A stretch of DNA of 64,000 bases. Origin: Alteromonas sp. C1M14. GTDB lineage: Bacteria; Pseudomonadota; Gammaproteobacteria; Enterobacterales; Alteromonadaceae. The stretch covers positions 496,001 to 560,000 of the forward strand of contig NZ_JAHKQF010000015.1 in NCBI RefSeq assembly GCF_018860965.1, written 5' to 3'. Of the stretch, positions 18,814-27,333 are shown piece after piece. Position numbers and translations under genes: made by a program. The first letter of the stretch is position 1. Each line of letters starts with the position of its first letter. The notes under the pieces are model-generated. The model saw nothing but the letters and a program-made list of their open reading frames with translations. It was not told the DNA's origin and searched no databases.

Positions 18814-19494
18814 ATGAAAGTATTAATCGTTGAAGATGACCACACCGTTGCCACTCACGTGAGTGCTGGGCTGCAAACAGCTGGGCACACAAGTTTCCAT
18901 AAAAGCGATGGTGCCAGCGGGCTAAACCTAGCGCTAGAAGACGATTTTGATCTCGTGATTCTAGACATTATGCTACCTCAAATGGACGGATTTACGGTTC
19001 TTGAACACATTCGCGAAGTTAAACCCCACCTTCCTGTTTTATTGCTTAGTGCCAAAAGCCAAGTAGATGACAAAGTTCGAGGGTTACGTTCAGGGGCTAA
19101 CGATTACCTCACCAAACCCTTTGCCATTGAAGAGTTACTTGCAAGAGCTGAGGGGTTAGCCGGACGCGGCGCCAACAATGCCGGTGAAACCAAGCTGTGT
19201 GTAGGCGATCTCACTTTGGATTTACTGCGCCGTAAAGTGATGCGCGGCGATACAGAAATTGATTTGCAGGCCAAAGAGTTTCAACTGCTTGAATGCCTTT
19301 TGCGTAACCGAGGCAAAGTGGTTACCCGCAGTATGCTGTTAGAACGGGTATGGAATTATCACTTTGATCCGCAAACAAACCTTATTGACGTTCATATCAG
19401 TCGCCTACGGCAGAAGGTGGATCGTACCTTTAATATCCCCTTGATTGAGACGGTTCGAGGTACTGGATACCGCATAGCCGAGACCCACGATTGA
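18814..19494 (+). CDS. OmpR/PhoB-family response regulator
   Basis: This 226-residue regulator has a receiver domain with acidic residues at Glu7-Asp8-Asp9, acceptor Asp51 in VILDIMLPQMDGF, and the conserved Lys in NDYLTKPFA. The C-terminal winged helix (about 130-222) contains LLERVWNYHFDPQTNLIDVHISRLRQKV. The protein resembles the CusR/QseB/PfeR branch, but the target is unknown. The stop overlaps the kinase start by four bases, so the two form an operon and cognate pair. Confidence 0.92.
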   Translation: MKVLIVEDDHTVATHVSAGLQTAGHTSFHKSDGASGLNLALEDDFDLVILDIMLPQMDGFTVLEHIREVKPHLPVLLLSAKSQVDDKVRGLRSGANDYLTKPFAIEELLARAEGLAGRGANNAGETKLCVGDLTLDLLRRKVMRGDTEIDLQAKEFQLLECLLRNRGKVVTRSMLLERVWNYHFDPQTNLIDVHISRLRQKVDRTFNIPLIETVRGTGYRIAETHD

Positions 19495-20885
19495 TAGCCA
19501 TCGGCACCTTTACTCGAAGTTCAAGCTTTCGGGTGGGGATCTTATTTACGGCCTTGTCCTTTACGGGGATCTTCTTTGTTTTTTATTATTGGTCCGTCGC
19601 GGATACGGAAAATAATATCACCGAAACCCGCCAAGCGTTGGCAGCGGAACGGTTCGCGTTCGAAGAAATTTATCGGTTAGGCGGTGAAAAAGCCGTCAAG
19701 CACTCGGCACAACAACGGTTAACCGCGCTGCAACCCACTAGCTTCATTGGGCTAGAAGACGCTGATGGCAACATATTTCCTTCCCCCCTTAGCGCGCTAC
19801 CTGTAACCGATAATGTATCTGGGCCCACGGTAATGGCGTTGCCTGTTAATGTTTATTTTAATCGCCTTCCTGAACAGGATAATGGCGCTAACCGTCACCA
19901 CCGCGTGCTTGTTGATTCTTTATCTCTTGGACAACTACGGTTAGTGATTGGCAAAGACGTGGAACACCATTACACCCGTCAGTTTCTTGGTCAGGCGCTA
20001 GGTGGACTATTTGTCGTCATGCTTTTAGCCATCGCTATCATTAGCTTCTTAGTTGCCTTGTATGTGGTTAATCGTATAAATCGTATGTCCACCACGGCCA
20101 GCGATATCATGGATACGGGCAACTTGAGCGCACGGATGGAAATTGACAGTAATTGGGATGATTTAAGTCGTCTAGCCGTGGTGTTCAACCACACCTTAGC
20201 GAAAATCGAAAACTCGGTTAAAAATATAAAACAAGTCTCTGATAATATCGCCCATGATTTACGTACGCCTTTATCTCGCTTACGCAGTAAATTAGAACGT
20301 TTACCCGACAGTCACTTACGGGATGATGCCCTACATGAGGCTGACAGTCTTCTGGCTATCTTCAATAGCCTGCTACGCATTGCCGATGTGGAAAGTGAAC
20401 GCCAACGTGCCGGGTTTAGTGAGGTGCAATTAGATTTAGTGGTCACTGACATTGTCGAGCTGTATGAACCGATTTTAGACGATATCGGCATATCGATTAC
20501 CACCAATATTCACCCCATTGCCATAGAGGGTGACAGGCACTTGCTGTTTCAAGCGTTAAGCAACCTCTTGGATAACAGCATTAAATACGCCGGCGAGCAC
20601 TGCCAAATTAAAGTGGAATTGTCTGTGGTAGGTGAGCGAGTCATTATTGGTATTTTCGATTCTGGACCGGGCCTTGCTGCGGCCCAATTTAGCCATTTAG
20701 AAAAACGCTTTTACCGCGCAGAGCAAAGTCGCACCACTCCCGGTAATGGATTGGGCCTTGCCATGGTAAGTGCGGTGGCATCGCTGCATTACGGTAAGAT
20801 CTGGTTCGTTGACGACCCGTTATGTACCGGCAGTGGCTTTGGCACGGTGATAAGTTTGCCGGTACGTCAAAAAAACGGGGGGTGA
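19491..20885 (+). CDS. Sensor histidine kinase with HAMP domain
   Basis: This 464-residue inner-membrane kinase is the partner of the preceding regulator. Two membrane helices at about 13-34 and 172-193 flank a periplasmic sensor of roughly 135 residues with no recognised fold. A HAMP linker follows, then HisKA with His255 in DNIAHDLRTPLSRLRSKLE. The ATPase motifs include NLLDNSIKYA, DSGPG and GNGLGLAMV. It starts with TTG overlapping the regulator TGA; there is no better start upstream. The C-terminus ends three bases from the convergent lipoprotein gene. The signal is unknown; family relatives sense metals or small molecules. Confidence 0.9.
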   Translation: MIAIGTFTRSSSFRVGILFTALSFTGIFFVFYYWSVADTENNITETRQALAAERFAFEEIYRLGGEKAVKHSAQQRLTALQPTSFIGLEDADGNIFPSPLSALPVTDNVSGPTVMALPVNVYFNRLPEQDNGANRHHRVLVDSLSLGQLRLVIGKDVEHHYTRQFLGQALGGLFVVMLLAIAIISFLVALYVVNRINRMSTTASDIMDTGNLSARMEIDSNWDDLSRLAVVFNHTLAKIENSVKNIKQVSDNIAHDLRTPLSRLRSKLERLPDSHLRDDALHEADSLLAIFNSLLRIADVESERQRAGFSEVQLDLVVTDIVELYEPILDDIGISITTNIHPIAIEGDRHLLFQALSNLLDNSIKYAGEHCQIKVELSVVGERVIIGIFDSGPGLAAAQFSHLEKRFYRAEQSRTTPGNGLGLAMVSAVASLHYGKIWFVDDPLCTGSGFGTVISLPVRQKNGG

Positions 20886-20888
20886 CCC

Positions 20889-21434
20889 TCAACGAGGCTG
20901 ACGTTGCATAAAAATGGTCACTTCTGCCATTTCAATACCAAACTTTTTAATGTAAGAACGATTCATCATGGCGTCCTCTCCCATCGAAAAGAACCAATCG
21001 TCAAAGGTCACCGCATAGGTATCATCACCCACCGGTAAATCCATGCTGTAATTAAAATTAAAGGCATTCCCATAACTGGTGCCTGTAGCAAAACCGGTAA
21101 TGTCATCGGCTTCACCGCGAAATGTAGCGTCATTTATCTTGGTTATCCGCCACGTTCTCGAGGCTGGGCCACTGCCCAACTGGTAAGTAAAGGATTCATC
21201 GAGTACAAGCACATTACCTTGCTGGCTTGGCATGATATCCACCGTAAAGCGTTGAATCACATTGCCCGAACGGTCTTGAACAATTCCCCAAGCCTTCACC
21301 GGCACACTGAAAAAATCATTCAGAGAAAAAACAGGTTGTTGGTTTTGATATTGTTCACCCTCTAGTGACCGGGCGCATCCTGTTAGCATAAAAACGCCCA
21401 CAAGCACCATCCACCATTGCGTCACTTTCGCCAT
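20889..21434 (-). CDS. DUF3833-family lipoprotein
   Basis: This 181-residue predicted lipoprotein has the signal peptide MAKVTQWWMVLVGVFMLTGC, with the lipobox LTGC making Cys20 the first mature residue. The remainder is a beta-rich domain with the motif FDDWFFSMGEDAMMNRSYIKKFG typical of DUF3833, recalled from family alignments. Function is unknown. It starts three bases after the chalcone-isomerase-like gene, so both are co-transcribed. In Vibrio and Shewanella the two families often occur together in a larger lipid-modification cluster with cyclopropane fatty acid synthase; that cluster is not seen here. Confidence 0.82.
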   Translation of the reverse strand: MAKVTQWWMVLVGVFMLTGCARSLEGEQYQNQQPVFSLNDFFSVPVKAWGIVQDRSGNVIQRFTVDIMPSQQGNVLVLDESFTYQLGSGPASRTWRITKINDATFRGEADDITGFATGTSYGNAFNFNYSMDLPVGDDTYAVTFDDWFFSMGEDAMMNRSYIKKFGIEMAEVTIFMQRQPR

Positions 21435-21437
21435 TTC

Positions 21438-21974
21438 TTACTCTCCAATTAACTCGCTGCGCATTTTCGGTTCTGATGTTTTTTCTCCTAGCCATATAGC
21501 AAAAAACGCGGAGGAAAAATCTTTATCATCAATGCTACCCAGTAAATTACCGTTTAAATAAAAATGCGTGACATTTTCGCGGTCAAACACCCCAGAGATT
21601 TTGTCGCCCTCATTCACATCAGGAAATAAGTCGGTCATGGTTGAACGCCATTGAGATAAGGTATCAGCCTCATACTTGCCTTGCCGACTCATTTCTTTGA
21701 TCGAACGCTTTGCGATATCGCTACCTGAAAATTCTCGCAAATAAGTTAGGGTTAGCACGTATGGCGGTTGATCTTGCCAACGGCCCTCGGGGGCATACAG
21801 CACGGCATCGTAAATATCCCAGAACATAAACGTAAAGCGAGTACTTCCCACCTTAGTAGAATCATTTAGCGCAAAGCTCGCCGTCTTCTCTACGCTAGTT
21901 CTCCCTTCTTCACCGTAGGCGGAAAGGGAGATACAGCAAAACAAGAATATGCAGGGTTTAATCCAGTATTTCAT
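21438..21974 (-). CDS. Chalcone isomerase-like periplasmic protein
   Basis: This 178-residue exported protein has the signal peptide MKYWIKPCIFLFCCISLSAYG and a single domain containing the family segment FMFWDIYDAVLYAPEGRW and a C-terminal FFAIWLGEKT. It belongs to the bacterial chalcone-isomerase-like family, which is unlikely to act on flavonoids. A GTG at 21986 would add four residues. I chose the ATG at 21974, which starts the signal peptide. It is upstream of, and probably co-transcribed with, the DUF3833 lipoprotein. The role is unknown, with an envelope-lipid function suggested by context in other bacteria. Confidence 0.8.
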   Translation of the reverse strand: MKYWIKPCIFLFCCISLSAYGEEGRTSVEKTASFALNDSTKVGSTRFTFMFWDIYDAVLYAPEGRWQDQPPYVLTLTYLREFSGSDIAKRSIKEMSRQGKYEADTLSQWRSTMTDLFPDVNEGDKISGVFDRENVTHFYLNGNLLGSIDDKDFSSAFFAIWLGEKTSEPKMRSELIGE

Positions 21975-22110
21975 TATGAATGTCACGATTTGGTTTGATG
22001 AGTATTGTTACCACTTTTGCCTTGTGAATGATCATTTATTACTATTTGTTCATCTTCCACCTTTACGACAAAACCTGCTGCAGGTTTGTGTTGCTCGGTA
22101 TTGAGAAATC

Positions 22111-23019
22111 ATGAACAACGCCATGCAGATTGAATCTGCGCTCAATTTAACCCTTCCTTCACCGGTGCTTCCCTTTTCACCTAACTGGCCAGGTGCAGAA
22201 AAGGTAACCATGCACATTAAACGTGATGACCTCATCCATCCGGTTATTTCCGGCAACAAGTGGCGCAAATTAAAGTATACCTTTCGTGCCCTTCCACCTG
22301 CCTGTAAACACATAATGAGCTTTGGTGGCGGCTACTCTAATCATCTCCATGCCTGTGCCTATTTATGTATGCGCAATAATATTGCCATGACGGCAATGGT
22401 AAGAGGCGACTACTCACACAATCTAACGCCCATGCTTCACGATCTTAAAAACTGGGGAACAAGGGTTCAGTTCGTCGACAAGAAAACCTATCAAAGGCGT
22501 ACAGAGCCCGGCTACCTGGCTCACTTACATCAGCAATATCCACATACTTTCATCGTGCCAGAAGGCGGCAGTCACGCACCGGCGCTACAAGGGGTCGCTG
22601 AACTACTAAGTGAAAATCCTCAAACCTTCGACCATGTTCTGGTTCCTGTCGGCAGCGGTGCGACTCTCGCGGGACTAATTACCGCATTGAAACCGCCACA
22701 AAGCGCAATAGGCATTGCAGTTCTCAAAGGCAAGGGATATCTTGAGGACTTGGTACGTGGGCTACTGCCCCGCGAGTACACCGATAAAAACTGGTCTATT
22801 GCACATGATTACCATGGTGGAGGCTACGGAAAAGCCCCCTCTTCCCTCGTCGAATTTTGTAACCTGTTTACCACAGAGTTCGAAATACCTATAGAACCTG
22901 TGTATTCAGGTAAATTGATGTTTGCAGTAAAAGAAATGTTACGTACGGGGTATTTCCCTGATAACAGCCGGCTCTTATTACTTCACACCGGCGGAATGCA
23001 GGGCGCAAGGCCAAGTTGA
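22111..23019 (+). CDS. PLP-dependent D-cysteine desulfhydrase / ACC deaminase-like enzyme
   Basis: This 302-residue fold-type II PLP enzyme resembles D-cysteine desulfhydrase and 1-aminocyclopropane-1-carboxylate deaminase. The PLP lysine is likely Lys53 in SGNKWRKLKY. The segment MSFGGGYSNHLHACA and the phosphate loop VPVGSGATLAG are present. It is somewhat shorter than the usual 325-340 residues. The substrate is uncertain; bacterial proteins annotated as ACC deaminase in this branch often act on D-cysteine. It is divergent from the chalcone-isomerase-like gene. Confidence 0.8.
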   Translation: MNNAMQIESALNLTLPSPVLPFSPNWPGAEKVTMHIKRDDLIHPVISGNKWRKLKYTFRALPPACKHIMSFGGGYSNHLHACAYLCMRNNIAMTAMVRGDYSHNLTPMLHDLKNWGTRVQFVDKKTYQRRTEPGYLAHLHQQYPHTFIVPEGGSHAPALQGVAELLSENPQTFDHVLVPVGSGATLAGLITALKPPQSAIGIAVLKGKGYLEDLVRGLLPREYTDKNWSIAHDYHGGGYGKAPSSLVEFCNLFTTEFEIPIEPVYSGKLMFAVKEMLRTGYFPDNSRLLLLHTGGMQGARPS

Positions 23020-23097
23020 TCTACACGTGTTTTTTTCCCGTTACTATAAAGCAGGCGATGGTTGTTGTCGCTAATGTGATCTTTTAGGGGACAAGCT

Positions 23098-23499
23098 TTG
23101 ATTACAAACCCGCAAAATCTGCCCGAACCCTTGCAATTGTTAGTAAGCAGATCGCTGCACTTGTGTGAGCTTATGCTGCCACACTGTAGCGCCCTTTATC
23201 CCTTTGCTGCCATTTATGAAGAAGGGCGCGTAGGGTGCTTGTTTGCCGATGATCGCAGCGGCGAGCAAAACGAGAGTTATCTCATTGAACAGCTACAGTG
23301 GCGTATTATTGATACCACCACAGACACACAAAGTTACAGTGTGCTTGTCTACGCTGCCACGGTAACGACGGACAGGCACAAGCAACTTAATGCCATAGCC
23401 ATCAATGCCACCGACCCGAAGGGAGACGAAACCATGCTGCTTTATCCCTACTTTCGTGTGGGTAAGAAAATTGTGGTCTCTCCTCCTATTCCTGGTTGA
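23098..23499 (+). CDS. Hypothetical protein
   Basis: This 133-residue protein starts with TTG, supported by AGGGGACAAGC upstream. I do not recognise the family. It appears soluble, with no signal peptide or membrane helix. It has three cysteines, all in the N-terminal half. The C-terminal half is beta-rich and ends in KKIVVSPPIPG. It lies in the same direction as its neighbours with gaps of 78 and 93 bases, so it may be an independent gene. Confidence 0.65.
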   Translation: MITNPQNLPEPLQLLVSRSLHLCELMLPHCSALYPFAAIYEEGRVGCLFADDRSGEQNESYLIEQLQWRIIDTTTDTQSYSVLVYAATVTTDRHKQLNAIAINATDPKGDETMLLYPYFRVGKKIVVSPPIPG

Positions 23500-23592
23500 G
23501 TTTTCATCGTTTATCAACAACTATGCTTGCCAAAATGCTGATCTCTGCTAGCATTCAGCGAAAATTTACCTAACGGTTCGGAATCAAAAATT

Positions 23593-24795
23593 ATGTCTCG
23601 TGTTCTCATTATTGGTGCCGGCGGTGTTGCCGCTGTAACAGTAAAAAAATGTGCTCGGTTACCCGAGTATTTCGATGAAATCTTTCTTGCTAGCAGAACC
23701 GTTTCCAAATGTGAAGCGCTGCAAAATGAAGTAGGCGCAGACCGAGTAAAAGCGGTATATGCGGTAGACGCTGACGATGCCAAAGCAGTAGAAAATCTTA
23801 TTGTTGAGGTACAACCTGACTTGGTAATAAACCTCGCCCTTCCCTACCAAGACCTGCCCATTATGGATGCTTGTCTGGCCACCCAAACCGATTATTTAGA
23901 TACCGCAAACTATGAGCCCAAAGATGTGGCCAAGTTTGAATACAGCTGGCAATGGGCATACCAAAATAAATTCAAGGATGCGGGGATCATGGCGTTATTG
24001 GGTTCAGGCTTCGATCCTGGCGTTACCAATGTGTATACCGCCTACGCCGCAAAACACTATTTTGACGAAATTCACTACTTGGATATCGTGGATTGCAATG
24101 GCGGTGATCATGGCCAAGCGTTTGCCACTAATTTTAACCCTGAAATTAATATTCGAGAAATTACCCAACGGGGTCGTTATTGGGAAAATGGTGAATGGAA
24201 AGAGACCGACCCATTAAGTCTGCGGGAAGATTTAGACTATCAAAACATTGGGGTACGTGCTTCATACCTGATGTTCCATGAAGAACTCGAGTCCATCGTA
24301 AAACATTTTCCTTCCATTAAACGCGCGCGTTTTTGGATGACCTTTGGTGATGCTTACCTCAACCACCTGAAGGTGCTAGAAGGGATTGGCATGACCAGTA
24401 TTGAACCGGTGGAATTCCAAGGCCAAAAGATCGTCCCTCTTGAATTCCTTAAAGCCGTATTGCCTAACCCCGGCTCTCTTGCCGAAGGCTACACGGGTAT
24501 GACCTGTATCGGAACCTATGTCACCGGTATTAAAGACGGCAAAGAGAAAACCATCTTTATATACAATAACTGTGACCATGCAAAATGTAACGAAGAAGTG
24601 GGTGCCCAAGCGGTGTCTTATACAACCGGTGTGCCGGCTATGATTGGCGCCATGATGATGCTGCAAGGCAAGTGGAAAGCCCCTGGCGTGTGGAACATGG
24701 AACAATTCGACCCGGACCCTTTCATGGAAGAGTTGAACAAACATGGTCTGCCTTGGCAGGTACTTGAGTGCGACCAAAGCCCTTTTAAACGCTAA
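23593..24795 (+). CDS. Carboxynorspermidine/carboxyspermidine dehydrogenase
   Basis: This 400-residue NADPH-dependent enzyme of the saccharopine dehydrogenase family condenses aspartate semialdehyde with a diamine (putrescine or diaminopropane) to make carboxyspermidine or carboxynorspermidine. The Rossmann motif is IGAGGVAAVTVKKCA at the N-terminus. It lies 14 bases upstream of the matching decarboxylase, which makes the assignment strong. In Vibrio this gene is called CANSDH. The segment GSGFDPGVTNVYTAYA is typical of the family. The substrate diamine cannot be read from sequence. It supplies an S-adenosylmethionine-independent route to spermidine. Confidence 0.92.
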   Translation: MSRVLIIGAGGVAAVTVKKCARLPEYFDEIFLASRTVSKCEALQNEVGADRVKAVYAVDADDAKAVENLIVEVQPDLVINLALPYQDLPIMDACLATQTDYLDTANYEPKDVAKFEYSWQWAYQNKFKDAGIMALLGSGFDPGVTNVYTAYAAKHYFDEIHYLDIVDCNGGDHGQAFATNFNPEINIREITQRGRYWENGEWKETDPLSLREDLDYQNIGVRASYLMFHEELESIVKHFPSIKRARFWMTFGDAYLNHLKVLEGIGMTSIEPVEFQGQKIVPLEFLKAVLPNPGSLAEGYTGMTCIGTYVTGIKDGKEKTIFIYNNCDHAKCNEEVGAQAVSYTTGVPAMIGAMMMLQGKWKAPGVWNMEQFDPDPFMEELNKHGLPWQVLECDQSPFKR

Positions 24796-24809
24796 CGGGA
24801 GACGGGTGG

Positions 24810-25940
24810 TTGACTGACTTAACATTACGTCGTGATATTCCTTCTCCTTGCTATGTGTTAGAAGAAGATAAGCTTATTCACAACCTCATGCTAATGAAGC
24901 GCGTTCAAGACGAATCTGGTGTGCGTATTATTTTGGCGCTTAAAGGGTTCTCCATGTGGTCGAGTTTTAATATTATTAAACCTTATCTGCATGGTGCCAC
25001 TGCCAGTTCGGTTTGGGAGGCCAAGTTGGCGGCGAAAATGGGTAAAGAAATCCACGCTTACTCGCCAGCTTATAAAGATAAGGACATCGCCGAGTTAAAG
25101 CATTTGGTCAACCACATTTCCTTTAATAGTATTAATCAGTGGCATCAACATCGACAAGCACTTAGCGGTATCTCCATGGGGTTACGGATAAATCCTGAAC
25201 ACCAGGAAGCCGATACACCGCTGTACGATCCCGCTGCGCCGGGTTCTCGACTTGGCATCCGCGCCAGCGAGCTTGCATCGGTGGATATTACCGGCATAGA
25301 AGGGTTGCACTGTCATAATTTGTGCGAATGTGACTCTTACGCCACCGCCCGAACCTTACAGGCCATTGAAACCCGTTTTGGTGATTATCTACCCAAAATG
25401 AAATGGTTAAACCTAGGCGGCGGCCATCTGATGACGAAGAAGGGCTATGATCTTGCCCATCTCATCTCCACATTAAAGCAATTTAAAGCCCGCTTTCCTA
25501 ACCTCGATGTGATTCTTGAACCCGGCTCTGCCGTGGCCTGGGACACAGGGCCTCTAATTGCTGAAGTGGTGGATATTGTAGAAAATGAAGGCAAGATCGC
25601 CATTTTGGATATTTCGGCCACCGCCCATATGCCCGATGTGCTTGAAATGCCCTACCGCCCAACCATCTTACAGGCTGGCGAAGAGAACGAAAAAGCCTAT
25701 AACTACCGAATAGGCGGAAATTCCTGCCTTGCCGGCGATGTTATTGACCTGTACTCCTTTGATTCGCCCCTACAACCGGGCGACCGTGTGCAGTTTGAAG
25801 ATATGATGCACTACACCATGGTGAAAACCACGTTCTTTAATGGTGTAGAGCACCCTAGCATCGGCATCTTGAAACAAAACGGTGACTTCGAGTTAATACG
25901 ACAATTCACTTTTGAAGACTTTGCCGGGCGTTTATCTTAG
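24810..25940 (+). CDS. nspC: Carboxynorspermidine decarboxylase
   Basis: This 376-residue PLP-dependent decarboxylase of the alanine racemase fold makes norspermidine or spermidine from the carboxy-intermediate. The PLP lysine is Lys45 in ILALKGFSMW. The glycine-rich loop NLGGGHLM and the C-terminal catalytic segment GNSCLAGDVIDLYSF are present. The start is TTG, with GGGAGACGGG upstream; no ATG is better placed. It is the second gene of the polyamine operon, 14 bases after the dehydrogenase, and it converges with the small gene at 25947. Confidence 0.95.
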   Translation: MTDLTLRRDIPSPCYVLEEDKLIHNLMLMKRVQDESGVRIILALKGFSMWSSFNIIKPYLHGATASSVWEAKLAAKMGKEIHAYSPAYKDKDIAELKHLVNHISFNSINQWHQHRQALSGISMGLRINPEHQEADTPLYDPAAPGSRLGIRASELASVDITGIEGLHCHNLCECDSYATARTLQAIETRFGDYLPKMKWLNLGGGHLMTKKGYDLAHLISTLKQFKARFPNLDVILEPGSAVAWDTGPLIAEVVDIVENEGKIAILDISATAHMPDVLEMPYRPTILQAGEENEKAYNYRIGGNSCLAGDVIDLYSFDSPLQPGDRVQFEDMMHYTMVKTTFFNGVEHPSIGILKQNGDFELIRQFTFEDFAGRLS

Positions 25941-25946
25941 GCGCCC

Positions 25947-26213
25947 TTAAATGACGCAACTCCCGCGACAAATGCCCGTATGGTCGACTTGGCTGTCCAA
26001 TAGCATTTCGCCATCTAACACAATTTTAAACGGCGTCCCTTCCGGTGCGCTAATATTGTATTCTAACCCATACATGTGATCTTCTTTCACATGTATGGTG
26101 GCTTCTTTTTTGGGATAAACCAAATCATAAACGCCGTCATCGTTACGCTCTGCAACCACATCCAGCATCCAGGTGCCTTTGGTAATTTCAATGGATAAAT
26201 GTTTTTCTAACAC
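25947..26213 (-). CDS. Small hypothetical protein with CRGSC tail
   Basis: This 88-residue soluble protein looks all-beta, rich in acidic residues, and ends in CRGSCVI with two cysteines four residues apart. I do not recognise a family. It follows rsmI by 72 bases in the same direction and ends six bases from the convergent nspC stop. The two terminal cysteines could form a disulphide or bind metal. Confidence 0.6.
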   Translation of the reverse strand: MLEKHLSIEITKGTWMLDVVAERNDDGVYDLVYPKKEATIHVKEDHMYGLEYNISAPEGTPFKIVLDGEMLLDSQVDHTGICRGSCVI

Positions 26214-26285
26214 AGACGATCCTTACTTTACGAACTGATTCAACATGAGGCCCAAATGAAACACGCCAACATCGTGTATAGGGCG

Positions 26286-27131
26286 TTAGTTAGAGTCTTT
26301 GTGTTCGAGCCCCGCCTGATACAAGGTATTCTTTTTTAATGAATAATGCTCTGCCACAATGGCTGCGGCTTTCTTCAGCGGCAATGCTGCTTGCAACATG
26401 ATCAACAAATCCATGGCTTCTGCAGGCACCGGCTTTTCTTCTCCCTTAACGCCTGAAATCATCAGCACAAATTCACCTTTTTGCCTGACCGGATCAGCGG
26501 CTAACCAGGTTAAAACGTCAGCGGCAGTGCCATCTACATAGGTTTCAAATGCTTTTGTTAACTCTTTACCAATCACGATGCGGCGATCCTGCCCTAAGGT
26601 GTCACAGACATCGCTTACCGTATCGAATATACGTCGGGGCGCTTCATAATAAACCGTGGTGAATTCGCGATCTTTCAAAGGGGCTAAGACTTGTTTTCTC
26701 GCGCCAGTTTTAGGCGGTAAAAAACCTTCAAACATGAATTTATCAGTGGCAAGCCCAGATGCGCTGAGTGCGGTTACAAAGGCACAAGGGCCTGGTAAGG
26801 CAACAATATTAATACCTTCTTCACGACAACGGCGCACCAACACAAAACCAGGATCACTAATCAGTGGCGTACCCGCATCACTCACCAGAGCAATACTCTC
26901 CCCCTCTTTCAGACGCTGACAAAGCATGGCAGTACGCTTGCTTTCATTGTGCTCGTGTAACGATAATGACCGCGTATTTATGGAAAAGTGTTGCAATAGC
27001 CGTTGGGTATGGCGGGTATCTTCCGCCGCGATCCAGCTTACGCTTTTTAGCGTTTCAATGGCTCGGCTAGACATGTCATCAAGGTTCCCAATTGGGGTTG
27101 GCACAATAAAAAGTGTCGCTGTCTCGACCAT
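26286..27131 (-). CDS. rsmI: 16S rRNA 2'-O-methyltransferase RsmI
   Basis: RsmI methylates the ribose of C1402 in 16S rRNA with S-adenosylmethionine. The 281 residues include the N-terminal LFIVPTPIGNLDDMSSRAIETL, the ITR-like AAEDTRHTQRLL and the SAM-site SDAGTPLISDPGF, all family signatures. It is divergent from lpoA, the same arrangement as yraL-yraM in E. coli. Confidence 0.97.
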   Translation of the reverse strand: MVETATLFIVPTPIGNLDDMSSRAIETLKSVSWIAAEDTRHTQRLLQHFSINTRSLSLHEHNESKRTAMLCQRLKEGESIALVSDAGTPLISDPGFVLVRRCREEGINIVALPGPCAFVTALSASGLATDKFMFEGFLPPKTGARKQVLAPLKDREFTTVYYEAPRRIFDTVSDVCDTLGQDRRIVIGKELTKAFETYVDGTAADVLTWLAADPVRQKGEFVLMISGVKGEEKPVPAEAMDLLIMLQAALPLKKAAAIVAEHYSLKKNTLYQAGLEHKDSN

Positions 27132-27240
27132 TCATTCATTTCCTTTAAAAAAACCACCTCAAGGTGAGGTATTATTACTGTCATACTCAATGTCGATACT
27201 GACACGGCACAATTCCGCCGACGAACAAAATGAGTGTACC

Positions 27241-27333
27241 ATGACCCAAGTACAGTTTAACGACGCAAGCATAGATTTTCTGCCTGTATTCGTTAAACTG
27301 ACCAAGTCTGACCGTAAAAGGAATCCTTTGTGA
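27241..27333 (+). CDS. Possible short ORF coupled to lpoA
   Basis: This is a 30-codon ORF beginning MTQVQFNDASIDFLPVFVKL. Its TGA overlaps the lpoA GTG as GTGA. It has no recognised family. Such overlap suggests translational coupling, but the lpoA start also has its own AAGGA site, so the short ORF may be incidental. Confidence 0.33.
   Translation: MTQVQFNDASIDFLPVFVKLTKSDRKRNPL

Noticed and set aside
26926..27333. 135-codon plus-strand frame across rsmI into the lpoA start
   Set aside because: The first two thirds overlap rsmI on the other strand; only the terminal 30 codons from 27241 have any support.
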